The position numbers and the translations under genes were made by a program. Shown here one piece after another: positions 60,307-64,000 of a stretch of DNA of 64,000 nucleotides; position 1 is the stretch's first letter; every line of letters begins with the position of its first letter. Source of the stretch: Uloborus plumipes (Eukaryota > Arthropoda > Arachnida > Araneae > Uloboridae); contig JAXGGA010005795.1 in NCBI GenBank assembly GCA_038373865.1, positions 1-64,000 of the forward strand, read 5' to 3'. The notes below the pieces were generated by a model that was not told the origin of the DNA, did not search any database, and saw only the letters and a program-made list of their open reading frames with translations.

Positions 60307-62249
60307 TATATTATAGAATTATTTGCTGCAAATAATGTAATAGAGTCTCTAAATAGTTAAGTTTTCTTTGTGGTACATCATATTTTAGAATATTTAAAAT
60401 GTTTTATGAAAAGATAGTCAATATCACTACTTGAAAATATATATAAAATGACCGTTCCGCTAAATTAAGAGATTGCTTTACATAATTTTACCATTAAAAT
60501 ACTTTTTTAGCATCCGAATTAACTGCTCCATCTACACTAAAAACTGTCAGCCAACAATTTTAGTGTAAGATCTTGTCCTAAAAATAAATAAATAAATAAA
60601 ATCTTTATCAATTATTTATTAAACGTGTTATTTTAGTTCTAGCACCAATGAAAATATTCATTTCTCAGTGACAATAAAATGCTATGAGTAAATGAATAAA
60701 ACGTAAATAAAGCACATATTCTAAATCACAATTAGTTATTCTTGTACTCATAAACTTCTACTCGTATGTTTAGTATTTTTTTCTAGGATAAATTGGCTTC
60801 GCTTTAGTCTTGTAGTAGCTGTTTGCAACATTAAAAAAAAATATATTTGTTAATTTACTCAAATTTTAATGCAAAGCTTGTTTGATGTTTTCCGTTTAGT
60901 AAAATTGCGACTCTTTAAAACGCGACTATACGTCAAAGCAAACTCATATCCTGTTAGCTTTTAGAAACAGTTTCAATGCATAATTTTACGCTTGGGAACT
61001 TACTTGAAAAGGTTCACGTTTTGGAATGATTTGATAATATATTGTTTTCTTTTCTTTAATAATTATAATGCACTCCTAACCTTAAGTAATTTACGCAATC
61101 ACAGCACGCAGATACGTAAAATTACTTAACCGCATTCCGGACAAAACGTCGCCAAGTCTTTTGTGTTTACATCCCATAGTTTTCTTGGTCATTTGATCTT
61201 GAAACATATAAAAGCTTTAAGATGTAGTTTTTCTGCACTGCTTTGGTCTTTTATGGCGTTATTATAAGCATTAAGTCTTTCAACCACGTGGGTACTTTAT
61301 TTTAACGAATTTTCATTTCTTCTTTATTTCTTCTACCGACACACTTCGTCATCCGCCCTGCAGTGGTCTTCTGGCGAAGAAAGGAACAGTCGCCCATTTT
61401 GACAAGAACACATTTCGTAAATACCTTGATAAGATCGTCCTCTGTTTGTTGGTAGAACTGTTTGGAGGTCCTTAAATAGGATGTGCTTAGAATCCAACTG
61501 TATCTGAAAGATTTGAACAGGTAACTAAGTTATCTATGTTTCTTTATTGCAAGTTTTGAGCTAAGTGTATTGATTTAAGTTATTGGTTCTGTTCTGTGTG
61601 TAAAACTATTTGTCTGAATTTGAAGAATATTTATTTTATTTTTACCTCATTGCAAGTTTTGAAATAAATTTATTGCTCGAAATTATTTTTACTGTGATGT
61701 ATGGAAGCTATTTATCTGAATTGCGGCCCTGGTTAGCTTGGATATGACATTAACATTTTTACCTCTTTTTGGGGAGTTTTTTTTTTGGGGGGAGGGGGGG
61801 GCGGGAGGGGGGGGGAGTTCATTAAAAAAAGAACGTGTTATTAGTTGATGCATTTCAGCTGAAATAATTGAGCACAGGTATTACGAAGAAATAAAACTCA
61901 ATTCAGCTTCAATTACCCTTCCCTTTTACCCGAAAATGTTGTAAACGTGGTCCAGGTTTGTTGAACTAACCAGAGCCGCACTATACTAAATTGATGCAGC
62001 GAATATATTTTTATGCATTAAGACTTGGTAGATAATTTATTGTGGTGTATAATTATAAAATTAATTCAAATTTATGGGTAATATAGTTACATGCATTTAA
62101 AAACAAATTCAAACGAAAAAAGTTCGTGGTAACTTTTATCCAAAATATTCATACAGCCTGTACCAAAACATTGCACTCTGATCAGTATTTTATTAATGTA
62201 TTTTTTCCAGCCAAAAGTGCTTTCTATTTTTTTAATGCTACTTTTTAAT
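60307..62249. other. No gene recognised; G-rich tract
   Basis: AT-rich except for a T/G block at about 61769-61817 with runs of seven to nine G, able in principle to form a G-quadruplex on the plus strand. A less AT-rich patch (61330-61530) ends in a donor-like 'aacaggtaact', but no open frame supports an exon. Confidence 0.45.
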
Positions 62250-63191
62250 GGGCGATTCTCTGTAAATTGGTAATTGGCTGTCCGGACTGAGTATTTTAAA
62301 AATAATAAAGTGTAATAAGGTAATTATAGCTCTTAATACAAGAAAAGCATTAATACTTTGTGGCCCAATTGTATTTGGAGTGATAACACTTTAATTTTTT
62401 TTTCTAGAAATTATCTAAGCACCAAAAACACAGTCCCCTGGCTCTCCCAATCCCATAGTCTAACTGTTAAAGATAGTATTTCAAAAAAACCTATTAACAC
62501 TACATAAATTTGGCAATTAATATTCAAAAATAGAATAGTGAAGCTATATTTTTCTTATGAAATAAGGTATAATTATGTAATTCTAAAACTTAAAATTGTC
62601 GTGTAACTTCTGTCCGGAGTTTTTTCAAACAGTCCCCTGCAACAAATTCATAGCTGAAATATGAAAAATCTATAACTTTTGCAAATTCTTTTTGGCATGA
62701 AGTTTAAAGTAATCAGTGTGTATTTGCCGAAATCGCCGAGAACGGTGTTGAAACTTTACTTTGCTTAGTTTGAGAGCCACATTTGTGATGAAAGTATGCA
62801 TCAGGGTCGTTGCGAAAACAGTCCTCTGGGAAGTGATTTTATTAATGTCAATTAATTTAATTATAAAACATATTAGTTATTATGTCCACGATTTGTGCCT
62901 CAATTTATAGGTAGTCTCGTAATTCATTATGTTCCATTAGTTTTGCAGATATTACGCAACAAAGAGCAAAAACACAGTCACCTGGCACAGTCCCCTGCCT
63001 AGTTATACTAGGCGGGGGACTTACCCCCTATCATGATTTATCAGAAAAACACAAACTTCAATTGGCCCTCTTTCAAACCAAAGTAATAGATTCATTTTCT
63101 GAGCAATAGTATTATAATTATACAAACATTTCAAAATACCATGCCCGGACAAATTTCGTGTGAAAAATGACGAGTTTACAGAGAATCGCCC
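62250..63191 (-). mobile_element. GGGCGATTCTCTGTAAA element, copy 2 (inverted)
   Basis: 942 bp, opposite orientation to 57108-58046, identical 17-bp ends, flanked by TAAT on both sides (62246-62249, 63192-63195), supporting a 4-bp target duplication. The cagtcccctg motif recurs internally as in copy 1. Confidence 0.85.
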
Positions 63192-63763
63192 TAATGTAGT
63201 TTACCTGACAGGCGTGGGGCATACTTTTTGACATCAACTTAAAGTTCTTGGTTCTAGCAATATCTATCCCTCGAAAGTGTTACTGCAAATTTATTATATA
63301 TATACTGTACTTTACGATTCATTATATTTCAGTGCTAGTTTCAAAATGAAACAAAAAGTGAGTCATTCCAGCGAAAAGTAGACATTTTGTTACACGCGTC
63401 ACAGCTCTATATTTTGAGCCAAAATTTTATTTAAAAAGCTTAATAAAGGAAGATTGTTTCCCAAAGAAACCCCATATGCACATGTGGCTTATTTGGCAAA
63501 AAAAAGAGCTTTGCTTATTTTATATGTTTGAAACATAAATTTGTTTCTTACAGAACAAAATTTCTGTTTTTCATGAAATGCCCCCTCCCCTACGTACCCG
63601 TTTTAATGTAACGCTACTTGTGACTCCCTCATTCGATGCCTTGTTCATTACATTCTGTTTTAAGCTCCATTCAACTTTCCACCCAGCATATGTGGTTTTT
63701 ACATTTTAATGTTTTATTTTTTCTCAATTTTTGAAAACAACATTCTTTAATGAAGAAACTTAC
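63192..63763 (-). other. Presumed sarcoglycan intron (5' part)
   Basis: Follows the donor site at 63763-63762. AT-rich; no further exon recognised. Confidence 0.5.
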
Positions 63764-63887
63764 AACGCCTTGCTTTGAATGTAGTTCTAAGTTCTTAAGA
63801 CAAGTTGCACTAATATCACCAGTTTTAGACTCTAAACTGATTCCTTGAGGAGCTTGAACTTTTAACCGTCTTGTTGGAGACTCCAAT
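63764..63887 (-). CDS. Internal exon of a gamma/delta/zeta-type sarcoglycan
   Basis: Sarcoglycans of this group are single-pass type II membrane proteins whose extracellular domain is part of the dystrophin-glycoprotein complex of muscle membranes. The exon is 124 nt. Its acceptor is tttatgtttag (AG at 63889-63888) and its donor GTAAGT starts at 63763. It enters with one base completing a codon and leaves in phase 0. Conserved features on the minus strand are SPTRRLKVQAPQGI, matching the family's TPTRSL..EAPKG block; the GDISATC block with the family's conserved Cys; and LELHSKQG, matching LRLESKDG near the end of the extracellular beta-rich domain. The N-terminal and membrane exons lie beyond the right edge; the C-terminal Cys-rich exon should lie leftward. 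Similarity is closest to delta as I remember the family, but paralogue assignment from one exon is uncertain. Confidence 0.85.
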
Positions 63888-64000
63888 CTAAACATAAAGC
63901 AACATATTAAATTTAAGTACATTTAGTTACGAAACATTTAGTGAAAATTTGTTTTTATTCAATTTTTATCAGTCCTTTTTTCAGGCATCATGGTTTTTCG
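63888..64000 (-). other. Presumed sarcoglycan intron (3' part)
   Basis: AT-rich sequence ending in the acceptor of the sarcoglycan exon; the preceding exon is outside the window. Confidence 0.6.

Noticed and set aside
61330..61530. Possible 5' exon with donor-like caggtaact
   Set aside because: No open frame, no matching acceptor or promoter evidence, and a match to a donor consensus alone occurs often by chance.

Overview
This is eukaryotic, AT-rich DNA (roughly one third G+C by eye), gene-poor and dominated by decayed DNA transposons and their short non-autonomous derivatives. The transposase types (pogo-like with a C-terminal Cys/His finger, mariner with a DUF4817-like N-terminal helix-turn-helix, DD37D mariner), the tRNA-derived SINEs and one sarcoglycan exon together suggest an arthropod, possibly a chelicerate such as a spider. 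That placement is inference and not firm. There are no operons, CRISPR arrays or rRNA genes.

The only confident host coding sequence is one 124-nt internal exon of a gamma/delta/zeta-type sarcoglycan at the far right end, on the minus strand (63764-63887). Upstream exons must lie beyond the right edge. The remaining C-terminal exon(s) should lie leftward, so much of the window may be sarcoglycan intron or 3' flank; I did not find the last exon with confidence.

Layout. 0-5.8 kb: an inverted dispersed repeat, a decayed pogo-like element (642-2746) with TA duplications, a Tigger-like MITE, a palindromic MITE and a TTAA-flanked element. 6-15 kb: a 30-bp hairpin satellite, a piggyBac-like MITE full of small hairpins, C/G-homopolymer hAT MITEs, Harbinger-like MITEs, nested elements and a 213-bp tandem array. 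16-25 kb: several TA-flanked pogo-type MITEs and a 1.65-kb element with an iterated motif. 25-28.5 kb: the most elaborate structure, a mariner foldback containing both a palindromic MITE and a 2.57-kb palindromic hAT-like element. 30-39 kb: SINE, dispersed repeats, TTAA and CACTG-type MITEs and a full-length but dead mariner. 41-51 kb: SINEs and a mariner deletion derivative that keeps an intact DNA-binding ORF. 53-63 kb: four elements whose terminal motif is repeated internally, two of them the same family in opposite orientations.

A recurring theme is a set of G-rich-ended elements (642, 17516, 50058, 53246, 57108, 59021, 62250) in which the terminal motif recurs many times inside the element. 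Only the first retains recognisable transposase remnants, and these are pogo-like, so the others may be its non-autonomous relatives. Most reading frames above 60 codons in this window are chance frames in AT-rich DNA or lie inside transposons, and are not annotated.
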